The notes under the pieces: generated by a model
What the model saw: only the letters and a program-made list of their open reading frames with translations
Told to the model about the DNA's origin: nothing
Databases searched by the model: none
Translations under genes and position numbers: made by a program
Shown: piece by piece, positions 45,691 to 64,000 of the stretch
Layout of the letters: every line of letters starts with the position of its first letter
How positions within the stretch are numbered: the stretch's first letter is position 1
From: Carposina sasakii
Taxonomy: Eukaryota; Arthropoda; Insecta; Lepidoptera; Carposinidae
Reading direction: 5' to 3'
Length of the DNA stretch: 64,000 nucleotides
Assembly (NCBI GenBank): GCA_014607495.2
Contig: CP053166.1
Location: forward strand, 10,744,455-10,808,454

Positions 45691-46333
45691 GTGCGCAAAC
45701 ATATGTGCACTCTCTATTCCTTTACTTTCATAGACCGATGGGATGGAAAGATTACATGACCGGAGAGTGATCTGGTGCAGAATTAAAGATAATAATGAAC
45801 TTTGGGACGCAAGGATTATTCCGGTGCCCAAACAAAACTTATATTTTTCACTGCGTAAGCTCAGCTTTGCATTTGTGTGAATGTACAAGCAAATGACGCA
45901 TCGCAGACTAGGCCGGCGCACGCGCACACCTACACTAACGATCTATGTAGACTATGTATATCACACAAGTGCAAAGCATCGCGTATCTATTTTTACAAGC
46001 TTTTATTTAACTTGCAATGTATATTTGTTCGGGTGAAATCTTACAACTCAATTTTAAGGCACTTGCCCTCAACCGATTGGGCTGAAATTTGGTGAGCACG
46101 TTCAGTTCGGATGACAATGCGTGATTAACAGTGTGACGTCATTCTAAATCCAACATGGCGGCATACCCACAATGGCGGACCAATTATTTTTAATGCATTC
46201 CTACAACATGGGTATCAAATTAAAGGGCTAGCTGAGAGTAACTCGAAAAAAATGTGACGTCACTCTTAATCCAATATGGCGGACTTCTAAAACTTGAAAA
46301 TCTATTTTGAAACAGATATTTTTAGTATAAAAT

Positions 46334-46946
46334 AAAATTTAGGTAAAAAAACCTTTTTAAAAACAAGCTTTTATTTAAATGCGCTAAAAAGAAAAAATAA
46401 ACTTTTACACTAAAACTTTTACTGTTAATTTATAACGTCATTTCAAATTTAACACATTTGATACAATTTTTATGTTATAAAAGCTTGTCGCGACATTTAA
46501 GTACTCGTATTTACGTTCTTACTTTTAAATGTTTATTAGGCAGCATCTTTGTGTTGATGTTTCAGATTTTCCCATATTGTTCCCACGCATATCGAAGAAA
46601 TATCCGTCGACCCTTCCAGAGCTTCGTGTAGAAGAGTAAGAGAGTAATATACAACAGGGTTCGCCCCGGTGCCCCGAGGTGGTATGTTCACGACATCATG
46701 TCATCATGCCACTCAGTCCTCGGCACGGCCTCACCTTGACTTATTAAAAATTTAAAACTAAGAAAGTAAATACGAGTACTTAAATGTCGCGACAAGCTTT
46801 TATAACATATAAATTGTGTCAAATGTGTTAAATTTGAAATGACGTTATAAATTAACAGTAAAAGTTTTAGTGTAAAAGTTTATTTTTTCTTTTTAGCGCA
46901 TTTAAATAAAAGCTTGTTTTTAAAAAGGTTTTTTTACCTAAATTTT
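46334..46946. repeat. Long inverted repeat, 186-bp arms
   Basis: 46334-46519 and 46761-46946 are near-perfect inverted copies (AAGCTTGTCGCGACATTTAA / TTAAATGTCGCGACAAGCTT and so on). The 241-bp spacer is unrelated, with a GGTTCGCCCCGGTGCCCCGA stretch. No coding capacity. Confidence 0.8.
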
Positions 46947-46954
46947 ACTCACAT

Positions 46955-47500
46955 AATCTGCCCCCTGATTACCTAATTTGCAATAGCAAAGCCGCCCCTT
47001 GATTACGTAAAGGCAATAGCAAAGCCGAAGCCGCGCGATCGCGATAAATGAGTGTGTGTGTGTGTGCATGGGGCGAGGTGCGGGGTGCGGGAGGACGCCG
47101 CCCCTGATTGCCAAATTTGCAATAGCAAAGTCGAAGCAACGCGATAGCGAAAATTGTACAATATTCGCTTTGAAATGTCAAAGTTCCTTTGAAATTCGTT
47201 TTACGTAATACTAATTTGACAAGCAATTGGCGATTTTTGTACAATTTTCGCTATCGCTTTGCTTCTACTAGTTAGGTAATAAGGGGGCCGAGCGCTCGTT
47301 GCGCGCACGCACTCAATTATCGCGATCGCGCGGCTTCGGCTTTGCTATTGCTTTTACGTATTAGGGGGCTGAAGCAGCGCGATCGCGATAATTGAGTGTG
47401 TGCGCGCAATGAACGCTCGGCGTCCTCCCGCGCCCCGCTCACGCACACAATGTCAATTTTTGCTTTCTCATTGCTATCGCCCGGCTTCTGCAAGTTACGT
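46955..47500. repeat. GC-rich palindromic mosaic
   Basis: The motif TTGCAATAGCAAAGC or its inverse recurs about six times, mixed with GCGCGATCGCGATAA...TGAGTGTGTG in both orientations. The clearest palindrome is 47300-47408 (CTCAATTATCGCGATCGCGC / GCGCGATCGCGATAATTGAG). Composition contrasts sharply with the AT-rich flanks. Confidence 0.6.
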
Positions 47501-47693
47501 AATCAGGGGAAGGTCGATTTCGGCAGTCACACTGCAAAACTAAGCTTGGGCCGCGAGACCTATACCTACTTACTATAGGTATGTACATGGCAGACAATCC
47601 TAATGAGGGTGGGTGGTCTTTGTTGTACATTGACATATTTGGGACACAAATTACATAGTAGCGAAATGTTTAATAAATATAAAGAGCGATTTT

Positions 47694-47953
47694 GACGACT
47701 GATTGGTGTAGTAGGTAGTGAGAGTGACCCTGCCTGCGATGCCATAGGTCCTGGGTTCGAATCCCGGTAGGTGCAAACATTGATATTATGATAAATATCT
47801 CGATGTTTGTTTACGAGTCATGGATGTTTCTTTCTATACTTATCTATGTTTTATATACCGTTGCTTAGTACCCACGACACAAGACCTTAGGGATCTTAGT
47901 GTGGGACTAGGTCAATGTGTTGTGTAGTGTGTAAATATATATGTATGTATGTA
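47694..47953 (+). mobile_element. tRNA-derived SINE, copy 2
   Basis: Same A box, B box (GGTTCGAATCCCGG) and body as 22152-22405, with a small insertion (GAGAGT) in the head and an ATGT tail. Confidence 0.8.
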
Positions 47954-48969
47954 GTTTTTTTTTAAAGAGCATAAGCCATTTTGCTGAAAGGATATATCCC
48001 TTAATTTATCTTAGTAGGCAAATAGTGACATAATATTAGGTATACTCGTATTAGCAATGATTATACATTTTGCTACTAATAATTAATTAAATATATTCGG
48101 TTGATGTAGGGAAAGTCTAAAGAACAAAGTAAACAATAAAATAAGTATAATTCTGAATTGCACCAATACATACACAAACTGACGAGTGCACCAAACAATT
48201 GGACATAATTGAAAACAATAAAATAAAAAATCTATTATACTTAAACGAGAAGGTAATAATGAGAGATAATTATAATTATTGGGATTTTTAAGGAAAAGAA
48301 TAAGTAGCTTTGAGCTGTTCAGTATAATTATATACACCATATTTTAGTACAAAATATAAATAAGTAGGTATTTCGCTAAATCAACATGGAGTTTAGAATA
48401 GTATTACTTTTCTAATGTTGGAAAATATATAAAATTAATTCGAAAGCCACTATGTAATTATGGCTTCATTTAAATATCTTTTAATTTTAAATACTGTAGG
48501 TATTGCCATATTTGAATTAGTAGCCTAGCTAGACCTATATTTGACCCACGAATATGACTATGCCTAATATATACCTTTTTTATGGGGTTTTAAAAATGTG
48601 CCAAGTGAATCTCATTTTATAACAAAGGAGATAGCAAGCGAATTAAGAGACATCGCTTCAGGATTCCTGCCTTTAGTCGAAAGAAGGTATATTTACGAAA
48701 AAAAAAAGTACATATAATTAGTAAATTTTACATTTGTGACAGATTTTTTTATAAATGCAGATTATTTAGAAATATAATTTGACTTTCTTCAGAACAAACA
48801 TGGAATGTTATTAATATAAAAATGCAGAATTAAGTATGAACTAAAGGCAATTAGGAATTAAAATTAAAAATATATTTATATGGTCGATTCCGACCGTCAC
48901 CCTTAAATCTAAACATAAATTAGTCCTACCTGTCCCTTTCAGCTATTTATGTTAAAAATGGAGTGGGAC

Positions 48970-49388
48970 TAGGGTTACCATATCTCAGGATTTGTCCTGA
49001 GATTTCAAGATTTTTCGACTTTTCTCAGGATTGCGGCCGGATTTTCCAAATCTCGTGATATCTCGGGATTTTTAAAGATGTCTTTAATGAAAAGTTAAAC
49101 CAACTAACTATAATCTTTTGGTAACAACTGAACAGTTAAAGTCTATACTTACTTACCTATTTATCCAAGTGAAACAAACTAAGAATACTTAATCTTTTGG
49201 TAACAACCCCGCCCCGCCGCTTCTAGTGCGATGTGCAAGTTGCAACGCGTGAGCTAGATCCCAGTGTATAAAACGGTAATAATATGTTTTTGAGAGAAAA
49301 TTTTTAAGCTGTATAAAATCTCAGGATTTTTACATGGAAATCAGGCCTTTTCTCCGGTCTTTTGATTTTTTTCAGCTGGTAACCCTAA
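48970..49388. mobile_element. MITE with CTAGGGTTACCA ends
   Basis: Terminal repeats CTAGGGTTACCA and TGGTAACCCTAA. The interior has paired CTCAGGATTT(G/T)T and CAGGATTTTTACATG blocks. No transposase. Possibly hAT-related; the target duplication is unclear. Confidence 0.5.
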
Positions 49389-50144
49389 GTGAGACAGACC
49401 TGACTAAGTTTACGTTTAAGTTTATGCGACATGCGGTATTATGAGTTATTTCTTTAAGCAATAAATGAGAAAATAATGTCTATCATTATAACATGAATGT
49501 TTCGAAAAACGCTGAAACCATTTGAATTACTTAATTGAAACAGGAAATATATAGTATAAAATATACAGGTAGGTAGGTAGATAAATACAAAATAAGAAAA
49601 TCATACAATGCTCTCACCTACATTTTCTTAAGATAGTCACATTACAGATAAATAATATAAAAATTATATAGATTTTATAGGTTTATAACTATTAAGTAGG
49701 TAATTGTCATACTTCATTAAATAGGTAATGGGGAAAATTCTACTAAGTTACACTTTAAAATTATTATGTACTGATTGGACTAATGATGGCAAACTCACAA
49801 TTTAATAGAATTTAACCCCAATTAAGTGGCAGGAAGAAAGCGGGAGGGTTGGAAATTATTTTAATAATTTATAAAAAAAATACAACTGTACACTCTAGAT
49901 TCCACCATAACAATCCACACTTTACCGGCTCAACTAAGCATAACTAAAACATTTATCTTCCATTGCAATAAAATACCTTATATACAATAAGGCCACTAAC
50001 AGACGAGGTACTTCTTGCTAAAGTATATCTGTCTCTATCCCTCTCACAGAGAAAGAACCGTAACAATATACCATCAAAAAAGACGTCGCATCTTAGAGGA
50101 CTATCTAGCCCACTGCGTGGGGTCTGTACATTTGTGATTCATTA

Positions 50145-57389
<7,245 letters not shown>

Positions 57390-58253
57390 ATGGGCGACGA
57401 AAGCCACCCGAAAACTCTCTACGTCGGTAATTTAGACGCGAGTGTTACAGAAGATTTCCTATGCGCGTTGTTCGGACAAATTGGCGAAGTTAAAGGTTGT
57501 AAGATTATACGCGAGCCTGGCAACGATCCTTATGCCTTCCTCGAGTTTACTAATCACTCTGCGGCGGCTACGGCCCTGGCCGCCATGAATAAACGAGTGT
57601 TTCTCGACAAGGAAATGAAGGTTAACTGGGCTACGAGCCCTGGAAATCAACCGAAGACGGACACAAGCAATCATCATCACATATTTGTAGGTGACCTATC
57701 GCCGGAAATTGAAACTCACATATTACGTGATGCTTTTGCGCCGTTCGGCGAGATCTCTAACTGTCGGATAGTCCGCGATCCTCAAACGCTCAAATCTAAG
57801 GGATACGCTTTTGTTTCATTTGTTAAGAAAGCAGATGCTGAAGCTGCAATTCAGTCGATGAATGGCCAATGGTTGGGCTCACGTTCTATACGTACTAACT
57901 GGTCGACACGTAAGCCACCAACTAACAGGCCTGCGGAAGGCGCCCCTAGTACTAAGAGAGCTAAACAGCCTACATTTGATGAGGTGTACAATCAGAGTTC
58001 ACCGACTAATACAACCGTTTACTGTGGAGGATTCACAAGTAATATTATCACAGAAGAGCTAATGCAGTCAACATTCTCACAATTTGGTCCAATACAGGAC
58101 ATAAGAGTATTCAGGGATAAAGGATATGCATTCATTAGGTTCACAGCAAAAGAAGCGGCCGCACATGCTATAGAAGCTGTTCATAACACGGAAATTAGTG
58201 GACATACTGTCAAATGTTTTTGGGGTAAAGAGAATGGTGGAGGAGAAGCTCAG
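57390..58253 (+). CDS. Rox8: Rox8 exon 1 (three RRMs)
   Basis: ATG at 57390 after CTAATATGG. 288 codons ending GCTCAG|GTGTGT. Clean open frame. Confidence 0.96.
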
Positions 58254-60746
58254 GTGTGTATAATTGCAATTGTCATGCTACAAATTGCTTGTATTCTAAA
58301 AAAAATTAGTCTTATCAATGCTTTCTCATTTTTTTTAAATTTTGTTTCAAAATATGGTGGTTCTTCATACCTTTGAGCATTCATTTTTTATATTTAATTT
58401 AATTTTATAATCACTTATTTGTAGAGTTTATTCACATTCATGATTTTTAGCAACAGCTATATATTTTTTACAACTTGTAATACACATATTGCAATTACTA
58501 ATCCCAATTAATATTTATTTTAGGATGGCTTCTCGTTTCAGAGTACGAACACCCCACCGGCTCCACCTGTCTCAATGGGTGGTGGACAGTCACAGTATCC
58601 TTATCCGTACCAACAGGGAATGGGATATTGGTACACCCAGGTAAATATGTTGATTAAAATTTACAATTTCATATCATAATTATTGTACTACTTAGGCCTT
58701 TTTGCTATCTTTTTGACAATAAAGTTCATAGTGATGGTCACTCATACAACTGGAAGTGGCATAATGCTTTGCCTGAAGAAGATTTGGCATCTTTCCATTT
58801 CATTAAGTTTCTATGGGTGATAATCACTGGACTGTGAAAAAAGATAGCCGATAGTCCTGAAGTTTTTGAATAAACAAAACACTGATATGATGGGATGTTT
58901 GCTTCCAAGTAATGGATGTTTCTATAATTATCTATGTATTTATATACCAATGGTTAGTACCGACAACACAAGACCTTAGGGATCTTATTCTGTGGTTAGG
59001 TCAATGTGTTATGTGTGGAACTGAACTCTATGATCAATATTTGTGATCCTAAGTCAATCCTATTTATAGTTCATATTGTACAGGGCTATGTACATCATGT
59101 GGTAAAAAAGCCATGTTTTGCACCTAGTGTTATTTTTCTTGTATTATGTGTTGTGGAAATAAAAATTTATATGATTTATTTACAGCTATGGCTGAAATAG
59201 GCATTTCTTATCAACATTGATTTAAATCACAGTTTATCTATTGCATTTACAAACCTTATCTATTGAGGAATCTTAGTGTATTTATGCTTGCTTCTGTTTG
59301 GTTTACTTTATTTTTAAGAACCAAAAAGTCCTTAATTAGAATAGTTAGCTAATTACAGGGACAGTCATGTGACCTCTTTAAAGCTTCATGGTGGGCTATT
59401 AAGGAGCCAAATATAATTAACGAACGGTCTGACTTGATGATATTATTGAGCATTATATTACATTTAGTTATTCTTCTTGCCCTGTTCTCATTTACTTGGG
59501 TTGGCACCAATATATTTTTATTCCACTCATGCAAATGTACAACAGAGTCCTTTCACACAGTCCATTCAACACTTTTAAAGATGAGAGTGAACTGGTTTTT
59601 TTTAGGCAAGCACGCCCCATCTTAGACTGCAAAGGTTCTTGCCATCAGGCATGTTGTGGTCAAGCGTAAGCCTATATAATATATAAAAAAAACCTTCCTA
59701 AGACCCTTGGAAGAACCTTATAATCATCAACAATCATGACCAACCCAATCTCTGTTAAATATGCCCTTTAGCCCTTAGATAATGTAGAATAGAATAGGTT
59801 CTTTTGAAGATACACATACAGACAAATATAAAAGCAACAATGAAACAAGACAAACAGGTAGAAATGGAAACCTTAGTTGGATGGAACCTGAAAAAGAACA
59901 GTGCACATCCTGAGCCTGTCAGTCACAGGACATACATGGATAGATCTTGTATACATGGAATTACATAACCTTACACCTATATCCCATATGGGTAGGCAGA
60001 AACTACAGATTTCCATTTAGTACGTTCCAAACAAACCTCTTTTGCCTCATCCACATTCATTAAATTCTTCATACATGCTCGTCAGTTTCGGGGTGCTCTT
60101 GACTAGCCCTTTTTTATACATACATGGACTTAACTCTTGTTATTCTGGTTCCAGGGTTACCCTGCAATACAAGGCTACATGGCCCCAGGATACTATCAGC
60201 AATATGCTACCGCATATAGTAACCCACAAGCAGCAGCTGCTGGTATGTATTGATTTATTTATACTGTTTTTTGTTACTACTGTAGGAAACCTGCATTTAC
60301 TTCTGTGTGCGATGATTGGAATCATACTACACTGATGTGCTGTGTTGGTCTTTTACACTGTCCTGCATCTCCGATACATGTCCTATGAGTTGATTAAGGA
60401 CCTCGAGGATTCTCTCAAGTGATAAGCTAGCAATTGTCATTGATCATTTACACCTGTACCCTCTATGCTAAATGTATCTCTTTTGTGATCCTGCAGTTAG
60501 CTAACCAAAATATCTAGCAGTATTGTAATACGGCGTGCTCTACAATATCCATTCCACATGTAACTGCATACTTTACTTGGCATGGCAATCGGTATTCAAG
60601 GCTTGACCCGAACCTTGGTTGTTGCAGCCGGATACCGCATGAGCATGCCGGCAGGCGCGCCGGGAGCCGCCCCCGCGTGGGGCGGCGGCCCCGGGCCCCT
60701 TATGTACGCGTCGGCGATGCCCTCCGCACAATACCCCACGCAGTAG
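57390..60746 (+). CDS. Rox8: TIA-1/TIAR-type RNA-binding protein Rox8
   Basis: Binds U-rich RNA, influences 5' splice site choice and represses or destabilises mRNAs; family members nucleate stress granules. Exons 57390-58253, 58524-58640, 60155-60242 and 60628-60746, all GT-AG, 395 residues (human TIA1 386). RRM1 at about 8-82 ([14 protein letters not shown]), RRM2 at about 96-174 ([14 protein letters not shown]), RRM3 at about 208-280 ([14 protein letters not shown]). A Gln/Tyr/Pro-rich prion-like tail follows ([35 protein letters not shown]). All three RRMs lie in exon 1. If intron 1 is retained, the frame continues 41 codons to 58376. Upstream neighbour ZnT7 is divergent. Confidence 0.95.
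58524..58640 (+). CDS. Rox8: Rox8 exon 2 (low-complexity tail)
   Basis: TATTTTAG before, ACCCAG|GTAAAT after. Encodes [19 protein letters not shown] and the Tyr/Gln stretch. Confidence 0.92.
58905..59020 (+). repeat. 3' fragment of the tRNA-derived SINE
   Basis: AATGGATGTTTCTATAATTA, ACACAAGACCTTAGGGATCT and TTAGGTCAATGTGTTATGTG match the SINE body. In Rox8 intron 2. Confidence 0.55.
60155..60242 (+). CDS. Rox8: Rox8 exon 3 (low-complexity tail)
   Basis: TGGTTCCAG before, GCTGCTG|GTATGT after, phase 1. Encodes [19 protein letters not shown]. Confidence 0.92.
60370..60480. repeat. Dispersed repeat with AGCTAGCAATTGTCA core
   Basis: CCTATGAGTTGATTAAGGAC, AAGCTAGCAATTGTCATTGA and TCATTTACACCTGTACCC. 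Same family as 35172-35290. In Rox8 intron 3. Confidence 0.45.
60628..60746 (+). CDS. Rox8: Rox8 exon 4 (C-terminus)
   Basis: GGTTGTTGCAG before. Completes an Ala codon, then [17 protein letters not shown] and [11 protein letters not shown], and stops TAG. Distinctly GC-rich compared with its surroundings. Confidence 0.9.
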
Positions 60747-63700
60747 CGAGCCCGCCCGCCGCCGTTCATGAGTTGTTCGACATTCCACTCTCGTAGCATT
60801 GCCGGGGTTTTATGATGGTTAGGTTAGGTTTGGGCCTGTCCAATTCTGGGGTTACCACGACCGTTTAGATTCTACCTATCTGATTCTGGGGTTGTTCCGA
60901 TCTGTTCTCCTGTTTGCACGCTTATTTTCTGACTTGCGACCGGATATCGCGATATTTGCTGTCAAACATGACGTTTAGTATTAACCTGTTAAAAAAAGTC
61001 AGTGATCTAGGCATATGATTACAAGATAGGATTCGTTGAATTGGTCGCGACAGCAAACGCGGTTTTAACGTTTAGTAACCATTCGCAAGTTATAAAGTAA
61101 ATGTGCCCTTAAGGTTTATTCGCTTTTGAGATTATTCCGAGCTGTCTTCCTGTTTTACTACCTTTATAGGAGCAGATTGAAATAAATTTGATCTGTCCCT
61201 CTATCTCATAAGTTGGGGGACAGATCGAACTCCTATCCAATCTGTCTGTCTCTAATGGTACAAAACAGGAGGACAGCTCGGAATAATCCCATTTTAGTTC
61301 TGTTGATGACACAAGGAGCTGCATACTGTTGATGTATACTCAGTACTCACACTACAAATACCTATTTCAAGCTTATACTTAAGGGCTATTATGTATATCT
61401 GTTTAAGTGCCTTAGTGAAATAGAGATAGTGTTGCCATCTCAGTCAAGTACCCTCGTTAGGCAGAAATACATAGCCCCTAATAAGTGGATTTTAACAGGC
61501 ATTTGGGCAGTGGTATATTGTCATTAATTTATGCAACATACACAGACATTCCTACAGTTTGCAAATGCTTAAATGGGAATCTCGTGCGTTCTTTAATAGA
61601 CGTTCAAATTATGCTTAAAAACTCTAGTATATGTCCAGTTCACAAGAGCAGAGTCAGTAATTATCCCTTGGCATTTGTATGAATATTTGTACCCTTGTGT
61701 TAAAAGTGGTATCTTGGGGGATTATCTATGATTTGTAGGTACCGAAGCACTATTGTAAATTCCCTAATAGGTTCCACAGAATTAGGCAGGCTACTTGTAA
61801 TTTTTACGAGCTGAGAAAAAGTGTTCGCATATTCCGGGGGTTGATTCAGATATATTAGTTTTGATATGTTTGTCATGTTTTAGACATATCAATTTTTTGT
61901 CGACCGGTCCAGTCTAATACGTCGACAAGTCCGGCTGTGCTGTACTTCGAAACTGGTATGTGTAAACAGCCTTATACTTTTTCGACCAATCCCGAGACGG
62001 TGATATTTTAACGTCGCGTGATTGGCGGAGATGGAAATGTCAAATGTCATTTTTTCTCAGCTTCGGAATGCGTGATTATTTTCAACTCGCGTTTCGATGT
62101 TGGCAATAATTTCGTGTGTCATAAAACTTATCGCGCAATGTGAAGTGATATCAAATCCGGCTCCTAACTAGTTTGTACAAGATGGGTGCATTACAGTTGA
62201 TTGCTGAACACAAGTCAGACGGCTATTAGTTAGATCCCATTAGTCAATGCTAGATGAATGTCTTAAGTCCACAACACCAGTCAGTATCCAAACTAAGATG
62301 AGACCACTCGCATACAGATCAGCAGTATGGATTAAAACTGATCTCGGAATGTTTTCAATCCACTCATTTTGTTTTTTCACCGAAAGCTGACTGATCAGTG
62401 TGCGAGCAATGCTAGCAATGTCAAAATTGACAAACTTTATTGAATATGGTATATGTTTATAAATGTGTACTTTACTTCTATTGTCAGAAAATGTCACTTA
62501 TAATTTCTTTTGATATTACTTTCACGGATATTGATATTTTGGAAATTATACACTAGAATAAATAGTATTATGTATGCCACATACTTAAAATGACTATGCA
62601 AATTACATAGGCCTCTGAAGTCTTGCCTACGAGTATTGTAGATATTTTACACATGTTAATATGTAGTTAGTTGCTCTTCTATCTCCTGCTGTCTTTGGGT
62701 TTCAACTTCTTTAGATATATTTTCTTTGAAACAAATAAGTTTTCTTTTTATACTGTAGTTATGCGGTTTGGTAAAAATGTCGTTATAAAAATGGTGGCGC
62801 AACTGTCTTGTCAAAAGAAGTGTTTTCTATGGTAATTTATTTTAGTTTCGCTTCACGACATTTTTGCCAAACTGTACTTTCCAGCTTATTACTCGAGACA
62901 AACAGGCGTTCCGTTACAGCAATAGACACATTTTTGTTGTATCGAAAGCGTTATATTGACTGGTGTAGGCATGGACTTGTAGAAATTCCATAAGAGAATC
63001 AGCAACGAACATCCACATTTTTATAGACAAATAATAGAATTAACCTTTGCAACTCATGAAACGGGTGACCGGCGACGTAACTGGGGCTGGGTTGCCAGTT
63101 TACAAGACAAAATGGCTGCCAGAGGAAGCAGCGACGCTGGCGACGGCTGCGGCCCCGGTGTCGCCGACTGAGCCGCAGCGCCATCTGCCGCGAGGGGCGG
63201 AGACAACCGGCATTGTGTATAAAGTGAAGGATGTCATGTAGTCGGCACGAGATGGCTCTGCGCTCCGGGACGCACGCCCCGATAGTCGACCTACATAGAT
63301 AGGACATAACGAAATAAATTATAAATTTTAAAAAAAGTTATAAATATATAAGGGGAGTAGTGTCGCGAGTGTGTACATACGTTGATATTTATTGGCGCGC
63401 TGCGCTTGCAGACTGACGGATGCCCAAGACTCCTCCCGATGCGCCAGACCGTTTTTGACATATTTATAATTATTAAGTTCGGCACATGTTGTTTTGTTTG
63501 ACCTGAATTGTTATGATTTATTGTATGAAAGCACTGGTAAGTCAATAAAGCAGTGGGTCTGGGACAAAGGGTGTTTGATTTGACGACGAGATAGATATAT
63601 TATGTTTTGGGTCCAAATTTTTATACGACCGCACGGTCCTATGTGATTGAAGTGTGCGTACCACCACGCATTGGAAAATTATTGTAAATTCATAAATGGT

Positions 63701-64000
63701 CATTTTGTAAAAGAAGGAATAATAAATAGTTAAGTTGAATATAAATTTTGGTTATTGTTGTATTATTATTATTAATGTTTGACTAAAATTACCCCTGACC
63801 AGATTTTACTTGAATTTTATTTGAATAATTTTTTTGGTGTGCTATTTTACCTATATTTTGAGATGGACCTAGTACCTAGATAGCTCCTTTTTTACGCTAG
63901 ACGAACTTTTCTGTAGTCACACAAAAAAAAAACTAGATAGTTTATTCTGTAATGTTACCGGTGTTCTAATTGCACCATTGTTGGTTAGTGCTTTCTAAAA
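60747..64000 (+). other. Probable Rox8 3' UTR and intergenic tail
   Basis: No gene recognised. Candidate AATAAA signals at about 61171, 62553, 63312, 63543 and 63722; TCAATAAAGCAG at 63543 looks best. A hairpin repeat occupies 61125-61290. A GC-rich stretch at 63056-63290 has open frames on both strands, none convincing. Confidence 0.45.
61125..61290. repeat. MITE-like hairpin in the Rox8 3' region
   Basis: GAGATTATTCCGAGCTGTCT and TCCTGTTTTACTACC at the left are inverted at the right (GGTACAAAACAGGAGGACAG, CTCGGAATAATCCC). The inner pair GATCTGTCCC / GGGGACAGATC adds to the stem. Could fold into a double-stranded RNA stem in the transcript. Confidence 0.6.

Noticed and set aside
58254..58379. 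Extended Rox8 ORF reading into intron 1 as the main product
   Set aside because: A good donor at 58254 and three well-conserved downstream exons give the normal family C-terminus; the read-through tail is unlike any TIA-1 protein.

Overview
The window looks like a piece of a lepidopteran (moth or butterfly) nuclear chromosome. It is AT-rich, with intron-split animal genes and consensus GT-AG junctions, and it is packed with short dispersed repeats of the kinds usual in Lepidoptera: TA-flanked miniature inverted-repeat elements (MITEs), a tRNA-derived SINE, LINE 3' ends, and repeats carrying GGGGTAGGCAGAG-type cores. The order is inferred from these repeats and from protein similarity; the species cannot be named from the sequence alone.

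Layout. 1-3021: repeat-rich, no gene. 3027-7424: a full-length Ty1/copia retrotransposon with two apparently identical 160-bp LTRs and a 5-bp target duplication; its gag-pol frame is broken in at least six places. 9212-31644, minus strand: an orphan nuclear receptor of the estrogen-related receptor (ERR) type, eight coding exons and a 443-residue model, with a 14.9-kb first intron that contains a candidate alternative promoter and first coding exon near 26.2 kb. 31.7-38.5 kb: intergenic, repeats. 38536-38745: a small uncertain reading frame inside an inverted repeat. 39488-44031, plus strand: a five-exon p24-family cargo receptor (TMED10/baiser type, 205 residues). 44.0-50.1 kb: repeat-rich, with a 186-bp-arm inverted repeat and a GC-rich palindromic mosaic. 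50145-56227, minus strand: a ZnT7-type zinc transporter (SLC30A7/ZnT86D type, three exons, 344 residues). 57390-60746, plus strand: a TIA-1/Rox8-type RNA-binding protein with three RRMs (four exons, 395 residues). ZnT7 and Rox8 are head to head over 1.16 kb. 60.7-64 kb: probable Rox8 3' UTR and intergenic sequence with a short GC-rich stretch.

The four host genes are single-copy cellular genes with no sign of working as an operon: ERR is a transcription factor of energy metabolism, the p24 protein and ZnT7 both act in the early secretory pathway, and Rox8 handles RNA.

The most unusual observations are: (1) a dispersed repeat family with three copies here (near 1.65, 23.8 and 53.7 kb) carrying a hammerhead self-cleaving ribozyme motif, one copy lying in a fold-back unit with perfect 114-bp arms and a 14-bp flanking direct repeat; (2) a short tandem duplication of the end of ERR exon 4 with its 5' splice site, giving a possible in-frame 12-codon micro-exon; (3) a candidate second ERR promoter and N-terminus; (4) the young copia copy whose frame breaks mostly fall at short homopolymers while all host exons are clean; (5) a perfect 44-bp-stem hairpin at 52 kb.
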